Positions 53,644 to 61,267 of a DNA stretch of 64,000 bases are shown here, piece after piece (the first letter of the stretch is position 1; each line of letters starts with the position of its first letter). The translations under genes and the position numbers were made by a program. Below the pieces are notes generated by a model that did no database searches, was not told the DNA's origin, and was given only the letters and a program-made list of their open reading frames with translations. The stretch is from assembly GCA_947500505.1 (NCBI GenBank), contig CANMSL010000004.1, forward strand, positions 310,001-374,000. Reading direction: 5' to 3'. This DNA comes from an uncultured Aquimarina sp. (GTDB taxonomy: Bacteria > Bacteroidota > Bacteroidia > Flavobacteriales > Flavobacteriaceae).

Positions 53644-55539
53644 GTGCTAAGAAAAATTAAACTGATCGGGATTCTGATCCCATACATTTATACGCTAAAT
53701 CTTTTAGTAAGTTGTAAAACCACAGAATCTGCCGTAGTAGTAGATCACACACCAATTATAGCTTCTTTGGATTTGGTTAATATTATCGAAGATAAGGTAC
53801 AAGTTGAACTAAAGATAACTAATTTACATACGGATACTATTAGTTATTATCTTCCTAAAATTGTTCCCGGTACATATCAAAACAATAATTATGGAAAATA
53901 CATAGAAGAGTTTAAAGCCTTTGATAAAGAAGGGAATGAATTGCAAGCACGAAAGTATGGTAATAACCGATGGAAAATAAATAATTCACGACAGTTACGT
54001 AGTATAACTTATTTGGTAAATGACACTTTTGATACCGAAGATAGTCATGAAATATTTTCTCCAACAGGCACAAATATTTTAAAAAATAAAAATTTTATTC
54101 TTAATCTTTATGCTTTTGTAGGATATTTTGATAAAATGAAGGACAAAAAATACAACCTGTTCATTAAACATCCAATCGATATGGAAGCCTCAACTTCTTT
54201 ATCCGAATATTTACCTGTAGAACCTCGTGTAGGAGCACTCTATGACACTGATGCTTTCAAATTAAAAAGGTACGCTGATCTAGCAGATTCTCCTATAATG
54301 TATTCAGTTCCCGATAAGGTTGTTTTTAATATTAGCGAGATCGAAGTCTTATTAAGTGTGTATTCTCCAAATAATATCCATAGTGCAGCTCAATTAATGC
54401 CTCAAATGGAGAGAATGATCAGAGCACAAAAGAATTTTTTGGAACCTTTCAACACTACAAACAAATATAGTGTTTTGTTATATCTTTCTACATCTAAAAG
54501 CGATGACGCAAAAGGTTTTGGTGCCTTAGAACATAACACTTCCACTGTAGTTGTTCTTCCTGAATCTATACCATTAGAAAAATTAAATGAATCGCTCACA
54601 GATGTAGTTTCTCACGAATTTTTTCATATTGTTACGCCGTTAAGTATTCATTCTGAAGAAATTCACAACTTTGATTACAATAACCCTAAAATGTCCGAAC
54701 ATTTGTGGTTATATGAGGGTACTACAGAATATTTCTCGTTATTGTTTCAGATCAATCAAGCCTTAATTACCAAAGAAGACTTTTTTGAACGAATACTGGA
54801 AAAAATAAATACATCAAAGACATTTGATGATACAATGTCCTTTACTAAGATGAGTAAAAACATATTGCAAAAGCCGTATTTGGAAAATTATCGTAATGTA
54901 TATGAAAAAGGTGCTCTTATCTCTATGTGTATCGATCTCATTATGCGCGAAGAAAGCAATGGGGCTTACGGAATTGTAGATCTGATCCGTGGATTATCAG
55001 GCAGGTTCGGTAGCGAAACCCCTTTTAGGGATGAAGATCTTATAGACGTAATCGAAGAAGTTTCGTTTCCTGAGGTTGCAGATTTTTTACAATCCCACGT
55101 AGTAAATAACACTCCTATAGATTATGGTTTTTATTTGGAAAAAGCAGGTTTGACATACAGTACAATTGAAATCCCCTCTGCATATTTTATTTATGAACAA
55201 GAACCTTTTATCAAAAGCTCTGAAGATACCAAGGAAGTGATATTCACAAAAAGTGCAGAGCGCAGTAATTTTTTAAGAAAAGTAGGAGTCAAAGCAGGTG
55301 ATGTTTTACTCAGTATTGATACTAAAAAATATACTGTTAAAAACATCTATGATCTTTTTAGTGATTCTAATAAATGGAATATTGGTGATGAAGTTGTCTT
55401 TACTATTGAGCGAGATCAAAATATACTTAAACTTTCTTCTAAGGTAATTGCTCCGAAAATTGAAAGAATCTTTTTGAAACAAAGCCCTAATGCAAGCGAA
55501 AAACAAATAAAGATACTGAAAAGTTGGATCAACGATTAA
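53644..55539 (+). CDS. M61-family metallopeptidase lipoprotein with PDZ domain
   Basis: 631 aa, GTG start. A lipoprotein signal (LIPYIYTLNLLVSC) is followed by an N-terminal beta domain. The zinc-binding HEFFH is at 324-328 (VSHEFFHIVTPLS), with the third ligand Glu358 in LYEGTTEYFS. A C-terminal PDZ-like region is visible at ~540-610 (LRKVGVKAGDVLLSIDTKKY, then NIGDEVVFTIER). M61 peptidases release Gly- or Ala-type N-terminal residues. It lies 5 bp after the HAD gene. Confidence 0.9.
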   Translation: MLRKIKLIGILIPYIYTLNLLVSCKTTESAVVVDHTPIIASLDLVNIIEDKVQVELKITNLHTDTISYYLPKIVPGTYQNNNYGKYIEEFKAFDKEGNELQARKYGNNRWKINNSRQLRSITYLVNDTFDTEDSHEIFSPTGTNILKNKNFILNLYAFVGYFDKMKDKKYNLFIKHPIDMEASTSLSEYLPVEPRVGALYDTDAFKLKRYADLADSPIMYSVPDKVVFNISEIEVLLSVYSPNNIHSAAQLMPQMERMIRAQKNFLEPFNTTNKYSVLLYLSTSKSDDAKGFGALEHNTSTVVVLPESIPLEKLNESLTDVVSHEFFHIVTPLSIHSEEIHNFDYNNPKMSEHLWLYEGTTEYFSLLFQINQALITKEDFFERILEKINTSKTFDDTMSFTKMSKNILQKPYLENYRNVYEKGALISMCIDLIMREESNGAYGIVDLIRGLSGRFGSETPFRDEDLIDVIEEVSFPEVADFLQSHVVNNTPIDYGFYLEKAGLTYSTIEIPSAYFIYEQEPFIKSSEDTKEVIFTKSAERSNFLRKVGVKAGDVLLSIDTKKYTVKNIYDLFSDSNKWNIGDEVVFTIERDQNILKLSSKVIAPKIERIFLKQSPNASEKQIKILKSWIND

Positions 55540-55618
55540 GCCTAAATAGAGGAATTGATCTAATTTTAATCCAAAAATTGTATTTTGCATCCCATCTCAA
55601 ATTAATCGCACTCACACT

Positions 55619-56923
55619 ATGGAAAATATTCCTTTCTTTACCAATGACACTATTGTTTTTGGAATCCTATTATTATGTTTAGGCTTGGTTTTTTACACAT
55701 CTTCGATCAAAACTAGTTTTTGGCAAAGTTTCTACAAATATGTACCCGCTCTACTGCTATGTTACCTTCTGCCAGCTATATTTAATTCTTTAGGTATTAT
55801 TTCTCCGGAATGGAAGGAATTAGACACAAACGGAGAACTTGTAAAAAAATCATCGAGTGTATATTATATCGCCAGTAGATATTTATTACCCGCGTCTTTA
55901 GTTCTTATGACAATAAGTATCGATCTAAAAGGAATATTCAATTTGGGGCCAAAAGCCTTAATAATGTTTGCTACCGGAACTATTGGTATTATCATCGGAG
56001 GACCTCTGGCAATATTACTTATTTCTATATTCTCTCCTGAAACTGTTGGTGGCGCAGGGTTTGATGCTGTTTGGAGAGGTTTATCTACCTTGGCAGGTAG
56101 TTGGATAGGAGGAGGAGCTAATCAAGCTGCAATGCTAGAAATCTATGAGTATAACCCTGATAAGTACGGAGGAATGGTTTTGGTTGATATTGTAGTAGCA
56201 AATCTTTGGATGGCGATTTTGTTAATTGGAATTGGAAAGAGTGCGAGAATCGATCGCTGGCTAAAAGCTGATAGTAGTGCTATTGAATCACTTAAAGAAA
56301 AAGTTGCTTCTTACGCTGAAAGTGTGAATAGAAACCCTACACTCACTGATTATATGATTATGCTTTCTATCGCTTTTACTACAGTTGGATTGGCGCATTG
56401 GGGAGCAAGTGGTATTTCTGGTTTTCTATCTGATAATTTTGAAGTATTCAATGACAAAAGCTCAGCTTTATCTTCTTTCACTTCACAATTTTTCTGGATG
56501 ATAACAATAGCAACCCTTATTGGAATTTTGTTATCGTATACCAAAGCCAAAAAATATGAAGGTGCTGGGGCGAGTAAAATAGGGAGTATTTTTATTTATA
56601 TCTTGGTAGCAACTATTGGGATGAAGATGGATTTAGGGATGATACTTGAAAATCCCGGACTTATAGCTATTGGATTAGTATGGATGACCATTCACGCCAT
56701 CTTATTGATTGGTGTGGCTAAACTGATTAAAGCTCCTTACTTTTTTCTTGCTGTAGGTAGTCAGGCCAATGTAGGAGGAGCTGCGTCTGCACCGGTAGTC
56801 GCAGCGGCATTTCATCCTTCTCTAGCTACGGTAGGTGTATTGTTAGCGGTGTTTGGATATGTAGTAGGAACCTATGGTGCAATTTTATGTACGATATTGA
56901 TGCAAATTGCATCCGGAAGTTAG
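55619..56923 (+). CDS. DUF819 family membrane transporter-like protein
   Basis: 434 aa with about 11 hydrophobic segments. Family landmarks are ASRYLLPASLVLMTISIDLK, GGPLAILLISIF, LAGSWIGGGANQAAMLEIYE, AHWGASGISGF, and GSQANVGGAASAPVVAAAFH. Two glycine-rich loops of this sort, placed pseudo-symmetrically, resemble carriers such as the glutamate/sodium symporters. The substrate is unknown. It is a single gene, ~60 bp before a DUF4369 lipoprotein gene. Confidence 0.9.
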   Translation: MENIPFFTNDTIVFGILLLCLGLVFYTSSIKTSFWQSFYKYVPALLLCYLLPAIFNSLGIISPEWKELDTNGELVKKSSSVYYIASRYLLPASLVLMTISIDLKGIFNLGPKALIMFATGTIGIIIGGPLAILLISIFSPETVGGAGFDAVWRGLSTLAGSWIGGGANQAAMLEIYEYNPDKYGGMVLVDIVVANLWMAILLIGIGKSARIDRWLKADSSAIESLKEKVASYAESVNRNPTLTDYMIMLSIAFTTVGLAHWGASGISGFLSDNFEVFNDKSSALSSFTSQFFWMITIATLIGILLSYTKAKKYEGAGASKIGSIFIYILVATIGMKMDLGMILENPGLIAIGLVWMTIHAILLIGVAKLIKAPYFFLAVGSQANVGGAASAPVVAAAFHPSLATVGVLLAVFGYVVGTYGAILCTILMQIASGS

Positions 56924-56982
56924 TTTTTAAATCTAATTTATAGCATCTTTGTACTCGATTTTTCAAAATTAAATAACCATCA

Positions 56983-57723
56983 ATGCAACGATTTTCTGCC
57001 ATATTATTTTTATCAATTCTTATATGTAGTTGTAGTACTCCAAAGAAAAAAGGAAATGTTTCTGTAAGCGGAACCATACAAGGGCTCAAAAAAGGAACTT
57101 TATATCTTCAAAAAATACAGGATACAATTTTAGTGAATCTCGATTCACTGATTATTGATGGTGATCCAAAGTTTACATTTCAGACGGATGTACAAGAGCC
57201 CGAAATACATTATTTGTTTCTTGATAAGCACGATGGCACACAGTTTAATGATCGTATCGTTTTTTTTGCGGAGCCAGGAGAAATTATAATTAATACTTCT
57301 CTAAATAGCTTTGAAAAAGATGCAATGATAGCTGGGGGTAAGAATCAGGCTAAATTAGTCGAATATAATAAAATGAATAAACGATTCAATGAACGGAACC
57401 TAAGAATCATCAAAGAGGATTACGAAGCTAAAAAGCAAAATGACGAAGAAAAATTGATCGAAAATGATGAGGCCTACAAAAACTTACTGAAACAGAAATA
57501 TCTATATACTATCAATTTTGCGATCAATAACCGAAAGCTGGAAGTTGCCCCTTATATAACACTTAACGAAGTTTTTGACGCGAATGTCAAATATCTCGAT
57601 ACTGTAGCAAAATCTTTATCGCCAAGAGTAAAAAAATCAATATACGGAAAACAACTTTTGGAGTATATAGAGGAACGTAAGACCAAAGAAGCCAATAGGG
57701 TTGACAAAAACACAAAAGATTGA
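56983..57723 (+). CDS. DUF4369-domain lipoprotein
   Basis: 246 aa. Signal and lipobox FLSILICSCS are followed by the DUF4369 domain (VSVSGTIQGLKKGTLYLQKI, LDSLIIDGDPKFTFQ, IVFFAEPGEIIINTS, NQAKLVEYNKMNKRF). That domain commonly forms the N-terminal half of TlpA/ResA-type disulfide reductases in Bacteroidota; here no thioredoxin domain follows, only a charged helical region. It may be a stand-alone subunit. It is the last plus-strand gene before the minus-strand accessory block. Confidence 0.82.
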   Translation: MQRFSAILFLSILICSCSTPKKKGNVSVSGTIQGLKKGTLYLQKIQDTILVNLDSLIIDGDPKFTFQTDVQEPEIHYLFLDKHDGTQFNDRIVFFAEPGEIIINTSLNSFEKDAMIAGGKNQAKLVEYNKMNKRFNERNLRIIKEDYEAKKQNDEEKLIENDEAYKNLLKQKYLYTINFAINNRKLEVAPYITLNEVFDANVKYLDTVAKSLSPRVKKSIYGKQLLEYIEERKTKEANRVDKNTKD

Positions 57724-57824
57724 TTATCAAAACGTTATATTCTTAGCGTTTTTAATTGCACACTTTACGAGATAGTGTCCTTTAAATTAAAATTCTTTTT
57801 GTTCCATTGCTTACTACTAACAAC

Positions 57825-58352
57825 TTATTTATAATAAGTTATCGTACTGTTTTTACTTTTTATTTTCTTCTTTAAAAAAACATTCCAAGTCAGGAAACCA
57901 ACAAATATCGACAATAGGCTTATTTTAATCCATTTAATGAGTTTGATCTCATTAATATCTTCTTTACTAGGAATATAAATAGCATTTTTCCTTACGTTAC
58001 AGTCAATGTTTTTACTGTAAACAATATTAATATTTTGTCCTTCCTTTTTTAAAGTCCCTATTAAGAAAAGATAGGGTGCGTCTATCATATTTTCTATCCA
58101 ACAAGATTTTTCAGTATTAAAATATTTTATCCCCAAAGTTACCTTATTAGGTTGTGTCTTAAGCCCATAAATTTCATTTATAAAAGTAATTTTTGCCGTT
58201 GTTAGTTCATATGAAAGAGAGTCTTTTAATTTTTTGTTCTTTAGAAATGACGATAATGAAGGTTCTTTATATGGCTTAACAACAAATAGTAGATCTTTAT
58301 ACAAAAAAAATGTGCCCAATAAAATACTAAATGTTAATATGCCTTTTTTCAT
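57825..58352 (-). CDS. hypothetical membrane protein of the immunity-like array
   Basis: 175 aa. N-terminal hydrophobic segment (ILTFSILLGTFFLYKDLLFV) and C-terminal one (IKWIKISLLSIFVGFLTWNV) flank a ~100-residue extracytoplasmic part with two Cys (CWIEN, IDCNV), possibly a disulfide. Ribosome-binding site AGAGAGG lies 5 bases before the ATG. No family recognised. It is the last of the minus-strand run downstream of the T6SS effector; a membrane immunity protein is a possibility, based on position only. Confidence 0.55.
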   Translation of the reverse strand: MKKGILTFSILLGTFFLYKDLLFVVKPYKEPSLSSFLKNKKLKDSLSYELTTAKITFINEIYGLKTQPNKVTLGIKYFNTEKSCWIENMIDAPYLFLIGTLKKEGQNINIVYSKNIDCNVRKNAIYIPSKEDINEIKLIKWIKISLLSIFVGFLTWNVFLKKKIKSKNSTITYYK

Positions 58353-58363
58353 AAATACCTCTC

Positions 58364-58483
58364 TTACATATACTTGCTTGTACTCTGATTATTATGCGTT
58401 ACATCTTCTATAATAGTAAATACGGCTTCATTAATAACTCTATTAAATAATGAATAAATGAGAATTAAAGTCACTTTTTTCAT
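58364..58483 (-). CDS. possible small protein or gene fragment (39 aa)
   Basis: ATG at 58483, stop at 58364. The product starts MKKVTLILIYSLFNRVINEA and looks like the beginning of an exported protein, then ends soon after. It may be a remnant of another immunity gene in this decayed region rather than a functional gene. Confidence 0.2.
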   Translation of the reverse strand: MKKVTLILIYSLFNRVINEAVFTIIEDVTHNNQSTSKYM

Positions 58484-58496
58484 TTATCATTCCAAT

Positions 58497-58797
58497 CTAT
58501 TTAGCAATAGTTAATTCAGGATATTCACTTTGTAACATTGTCATATATATTAATTGAAAATAAAATGGATGAACTTGATTATTTTCATTCAATATAGCAA
58601 TATCCTGTTCTTTGTACTCATTTTCTAAAACCTCTTTGTTATCAATAATAACTTTGGTGGTACAAGCTCTTGGATCTTTAGCTGTATCATTCTCAGTGCA
58701 GTGACAGGCTTACTTAGCTACGGTAGTAGTAATGGATTCTGAGCAGCTGATAATAAAAAAAGCCAAACCTAAAAAAAAGTAATTGTGTAGTTTTCAT
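58497..58797 (-). pseudogene. broken small lipoprotein gene
   Basis: From the ATG at 58797 the frame reads MKTTQLLFFRFGFFYYQLLR and soon stops. Removing one base from the run of eight T (complement of 58771-58778) restores a lipoprotein signal GLAFFIISC. That frame then meets an in-frame TAA at 58710-58712, after which an ordinary sequence continues (ACHCTENDTAKDPRACTTKV) to a stop at 58497. So two changes break a ~97-aa lipoprotein. Its place right after the effector-linker remnant suggests it was an immunity lipoprotein. Confidence 0.65.
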
Positions 58798-58805
58798 AAT
58801 TGAAT

Positions 58806-58945
58806 TATTAAATAAAAGCAGTCTCGCTTTCATCTGCTTTGGTTAACGTTTCTCCTTCCTTTGTTAGTGTAGGTTTTGCACCTTTTACTAGAATATTTTT
58901 ATGATTTAGTACACTACAAAACTATTTTCTACATCTCGTTTTCCT
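58806..58945 (-). pseudogene. remnant of a T6SS effector linker
   Basis: On the minus strand this stretch encodes, in changing frames, GKRDVENSF and then KGAKPTLTKEGETLTKADES. The same words occur in the intact effector (GKRDVENSFRKGADDAD and DEGETSSKADENET, residues 297-338). The DNA AAAACTATT-C-ACATCTCGTTTTCCT is shared with the intact gene at 61938-61970, with only two differences. About 30 foreign bases and a frame change separate the two halves, and the toxin domain itself is gone. Confidence 0.65.
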
Positions 58946-59447
58946 CAATATTACGTGTTTCTTGATCCAAAATTTTTAAAAGTGCAGGGAATCTATAATT
59001 ACCGTGCATATTTCGAACAAGTTCTGCGGACAATTCTAAATCCTGTCCTATCGAACTAATATAAAGTGGTTTTTTACTATCACCTCTGTAAATTTTGACT
59101 ACATTATCTTTATTAAGATGAAAAGAATTTTTAGCTACACCTATAATGGGCACATTACCTTCGAGATACTCATATAAATGACCACCTAGCCCTAATTTTT
59201 TATTGTCGTCTAGATAGACAAAACTATCAACTATAATAGTTTCTATTTTTGATAAATCTATTTTCTGTAATAGACTTATAATGCAGGGAAGTTCTCGTTT
59301 ATAAAAGTTGCCTGATTCATATTGTTGAATATCTGATAGATATACGTCCTTAATTTCTTTTGGCTGGCTATCGTTCCATTTTTCAAATATAACTCCCACG
59401 GCTTTAGCCTTTGTATTATAATAATAAACATCGATTGCTAATGTCAT
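58929..59447 (-). CDS. endonuclease V homologue in the immunity-like array
   Basis: 172 aa. It follows the endonuclease V pattern: an early catalytic Asp (AIDVYYY), YESGNFYKRELPCIISLL (the tyrosine-wedge region and catalytic Glu), IETIIVDSFVYLDDNKKLGL then GGHLYEYL, and VPIIGVAKNSF. Catalytic Asp, Glu and Asp positions all remain, though the usual Asp-Gly of motif III reads Asp-Ser. It could be a functional repair enzyme for deaminated bases or a gene taken into the effector locus. Its last codons overlap the effector-linker remnant, so its C-terminal EENEM may derive from the junction. Confidence 0.8.
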   Translation of the reverse strand: MTLAIDVYYYNTKAKAVGVIFEKWNDSQPKEIKDVYLSDIQQYESGNFYKRELPCIISLLQKIDLSKIETIIVDSFVYLDDNKKLGLGGHLYEYLEGNVPIIGVAKNSFHLNKDNVVKIYRGDSKKPLYISSIGQDLELSAELVRNMHGNYRFPALLKILDQETRNIEENEM

Positions 59448-59485
59448 TTTATTAATTTTAAAAAAACAAAAGCTATCTTCTAGAA

Positions 59486-59896
59486 CTAAAGGTGTTTATT
59501 GAAGTCATATTTTATCAAATCATCGTTTGATAGCTTTAACAATTGAAGTATTGCTTCTGGATATTTAATCTTATTAAGATCATAAGATGTATCTATTTTA
59601 TCAATATTTGTAGTATCTAAAAAGATGGTTTTTAGATATCCATTATTCCAAACAACACTTACAGATCGCAAATCACCTTCTTCATCAAATTCTTTAGAAA
59701 CACCAAATTGCATATTATCTTTATACTCCGTAATTTGTTCTAAAATATCAGTCCCTTCATGATACGTTTTTTCAATTCCGTTTTGCAATCCATCTCTAAC
59801 CTCGAATATCCAACTAACTTGATCATCAAAAGTATCGTATACTTGACCTGTGAATTTTTCTTCTTTATAAAAAAAAGTCCCCCCAAGAGCCGTCAT
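59486..59896 (-). CDS. MORN/YwqK-like immunity-type protein, probably frameshifted at its start
   Basis: 136 aa as read. The body has YwqK/MORN-2-like repeats (EVRDGLQNGIEKTYHEGTDI, ITEYKDNMQFGVSKEFDEEG). The apparent start MTALGGTFFYKEE follows a run of six G (complement of 59879-59884). Reading instead from an ATG at 59945 gives MITKLHIKDIENKNHKNDGS, and with five G the frame would run on as SWGTFFYKEEKFTG. So one extra G probably truncates the true N-terminus. YwqK-like proteins are known as antitoxins or immunity factors of polymorphic toxins. Confidence 0.6.
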   Translation of the reverse strand: MTALGGTFFYKEEKFTGQVYDTFDDQVSWIFEVRDGLQNGIEKTYHEGTDILEQITEYKDNMQFGVSKEFDEEGDLRSVSVVWNNGYLKTIFLDTTNIDKIDTSYDLNKIKYPEAILQLLKLSNDDLIKYDFNKHL

Positions 59897-59960
59897 TTTT
59901 ATGATTTTTGTTCTCTATATCTTTAATGTGCAACTTAGTAATCATTACCGCATCTTTTTC

Positions 59961-60296
59961 TTACGACCCTTGTTCATTGAAAAATATTGGTTTTAAAAAT
60001 GAAAAATTATCAAACTCTTTTTCCATTATGCTATATTCGTTTGGCGAATTATAGTTTTGAACTTTCTGTGTTCCTTTTTTAGTTAATGAAATATTTTTAA
60101 AAAGTTTGCCATTATTATCAAAATATCCCTCGTGTGTCACTAAATCTTCTTTAGATAAACTATCTATTATGTCGTGTACCGAACTAAAAATTCCTAAACG
60201 AGTAAATACTTGATTAAAAAAGTAAGAAGAATCCACACTTTGTATTTGCTGTATTAAAAGCAAGATTAAAGGTTGTATAAGATTTTGTTTGTTCAT
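59961..60296 (-). CDS. hypothetical immunity-like protein (111 aa)
   Basis: No family recognised. Two leading helices (LIQPLILLLIQQIQSVDSSY) are followed by a helical segment and a beta-hairpin that read like a small winged helix (VHDIIDSLSKEDLVTHEGYF then KNISLTKKGTQKVQ). It could be a divergent DNA-binding or immunity protein. It belongs to the closely spaced minus-strand run downstream of the effector; 39 bp separate it from the next upstream gene. Confidence 0.6.
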   Translation of the reverse strand: MNKQNLIQPLILLLIQQIQSVDSSYFFNQVFTRLGIFSSVHDIIDSLSKEDLVTHEGYFDNNGKLFKNISLTKKGTQKVQNYNSPNEYSIMEKEFDNFSFLKPIFFNEQGS

Positions 60297-60335
60297 ATTA
60301 GAAAACTTAGAAAAGAATCATTTTAGTAAACGATA

Positions 60336-60623
60336 TTATTTATCTAAGTTATTTTCTTTCATAAATACATATAGCTTTTCTAGATATTCGAATATTTCAT
60401 CATTAGAAAATCTATCACTTTCATAAGGCTTAATATTGTTAAAATCAATATTTGGGTTTTTCATAGCCCATTCTAGAGATAAAAAAATCTTTTTTCTATC
60501 TTCTAAAGAATAATCTCTTTTAAATAAAATTATATCTTCTTGTTTATAATTGACATTTTCGATTGAATCAATATAATGTAATCCATACATAGGTATACTA
60601 AGTCCTTGTTTTAAATCTTGCAT
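60336..60623 (-). CDS. hypothetical immunity-like protein (95 aa)
   Basis: Small acidic protein with no signal peptide (MQDLKQGLSIPMYGLHYIDS, LEDRKKIFLSLEWAMKNPNI, SNDEIFEYLEKLYVFMKENN). The length, charge and place resemble cytoplasmic immunity proteins of polymorphic toxins. No family is recognised. Confidence 0.6.
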   Translation of the reverse strand: MQDLKQGLSIPMYGLHYIDSIENVNYKQEDIILFKRDYSLEDRKKIFLSLEWAMKNPNIDFNNIKPYESDRFSNDEIFEYLEKLYVFMKENNLDK

Positions 60624-60687
60624 AACTCCATTAACTATAACATATTCACATTATTTTGGAACGAAAGATCATCTTTAGTTAAAGTAA

Positions 60688-61260
60688 TTACTTCTTTGGA
60701 TTCATCAGTTTAATAAATGAAACTTCGTTATCAATAGTACTAATTTTATTATTTATTGACTGTTTTAAAGGATTCTTTTTACTTAAGCTAAGTTTATTAA
60801 AGGTTGTTTGAAAAAATTTAGTATCAGAGATCATAGTCCCTTCTAGATTAACCTCATCAAAATCATTTCGTTCAAAAATCGAATTATCTAAGAACGTCCA
60901 ACCTAGATCAACTTCTGAAAAAGTTGTATTCAAGGCTTTGAAATTAAAAAATTCCGCTTTGGTAACATCAGATTTTATTATGCTACAATTAATAAATTCA
61001 CAATCGTGAAATTCACTTTTCCTAAGAATTACATCTTCAAATTTAATATCAGTAAATATGCAATTGAAAAAATAACTACCTGAAAGATTCGTATTTTTAA
61101 AATTTACCCTATTAAATTCAATATCTGAGAACATAGAACTATTCAAATCGTGATCTATAAAATCAAAACTTATTATTTTTTTATCCTTAAGATCTATTTG
61201 ATTGCCATTTTTTTTCTGTAGCCAATCTTCGTGATCATTTATTATATCTACTATATTCAT
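60688..61260 (-). CDS. pentapeptide-repeat-like protein, likely immunity protein of the adjacent effector
   Basis: 190 aa from the ATG at 61260, 7 bp after the effector stop (61268); an in-frame start further upstream would overlap the effector. Between ~35 and 165 the sequence has repeating five-residue pattern with F/L at the centre (FSDIEFNRVNFKNTNLSGSY, FTDIKFEDVILRKSEFHDCE, FSEVDLGWTFLDNSIFE), as in quadrilateral beta-helices. Such proteins are used as immunity factors against nucleases or gyrase poisons. Close linkage to the effector makes it the cognate immunity candidate. Confidence 0.75.
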   Translation of the reverse strand: MNIVDIINDHEDWLQKKNGNQIDLKDKKIISFDFIDHDLNSSMFSDIEFNRVNFKNTNLSGSYFFNCIFTDIKFEDVILRKSEFHDCEFINCSIIKSDVTKAEFFNFKALNTTFSEVDLGWTFLDNSIFERNDFDEVNLEGTMISDTKFFQTTFNKLSLSKKNPLKQSINNKISTIDNEVSFIKLMNPKK

Positions 61261-61267
61261 TTTATTC

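Noticed and set aside
57747..57792. TTTTAATT...AATTAAAA inverted repeat between the DUF4369 gene and the array
   Set aside because: AT-only arms and a long loop; too weak to call a terminator or attachment site.
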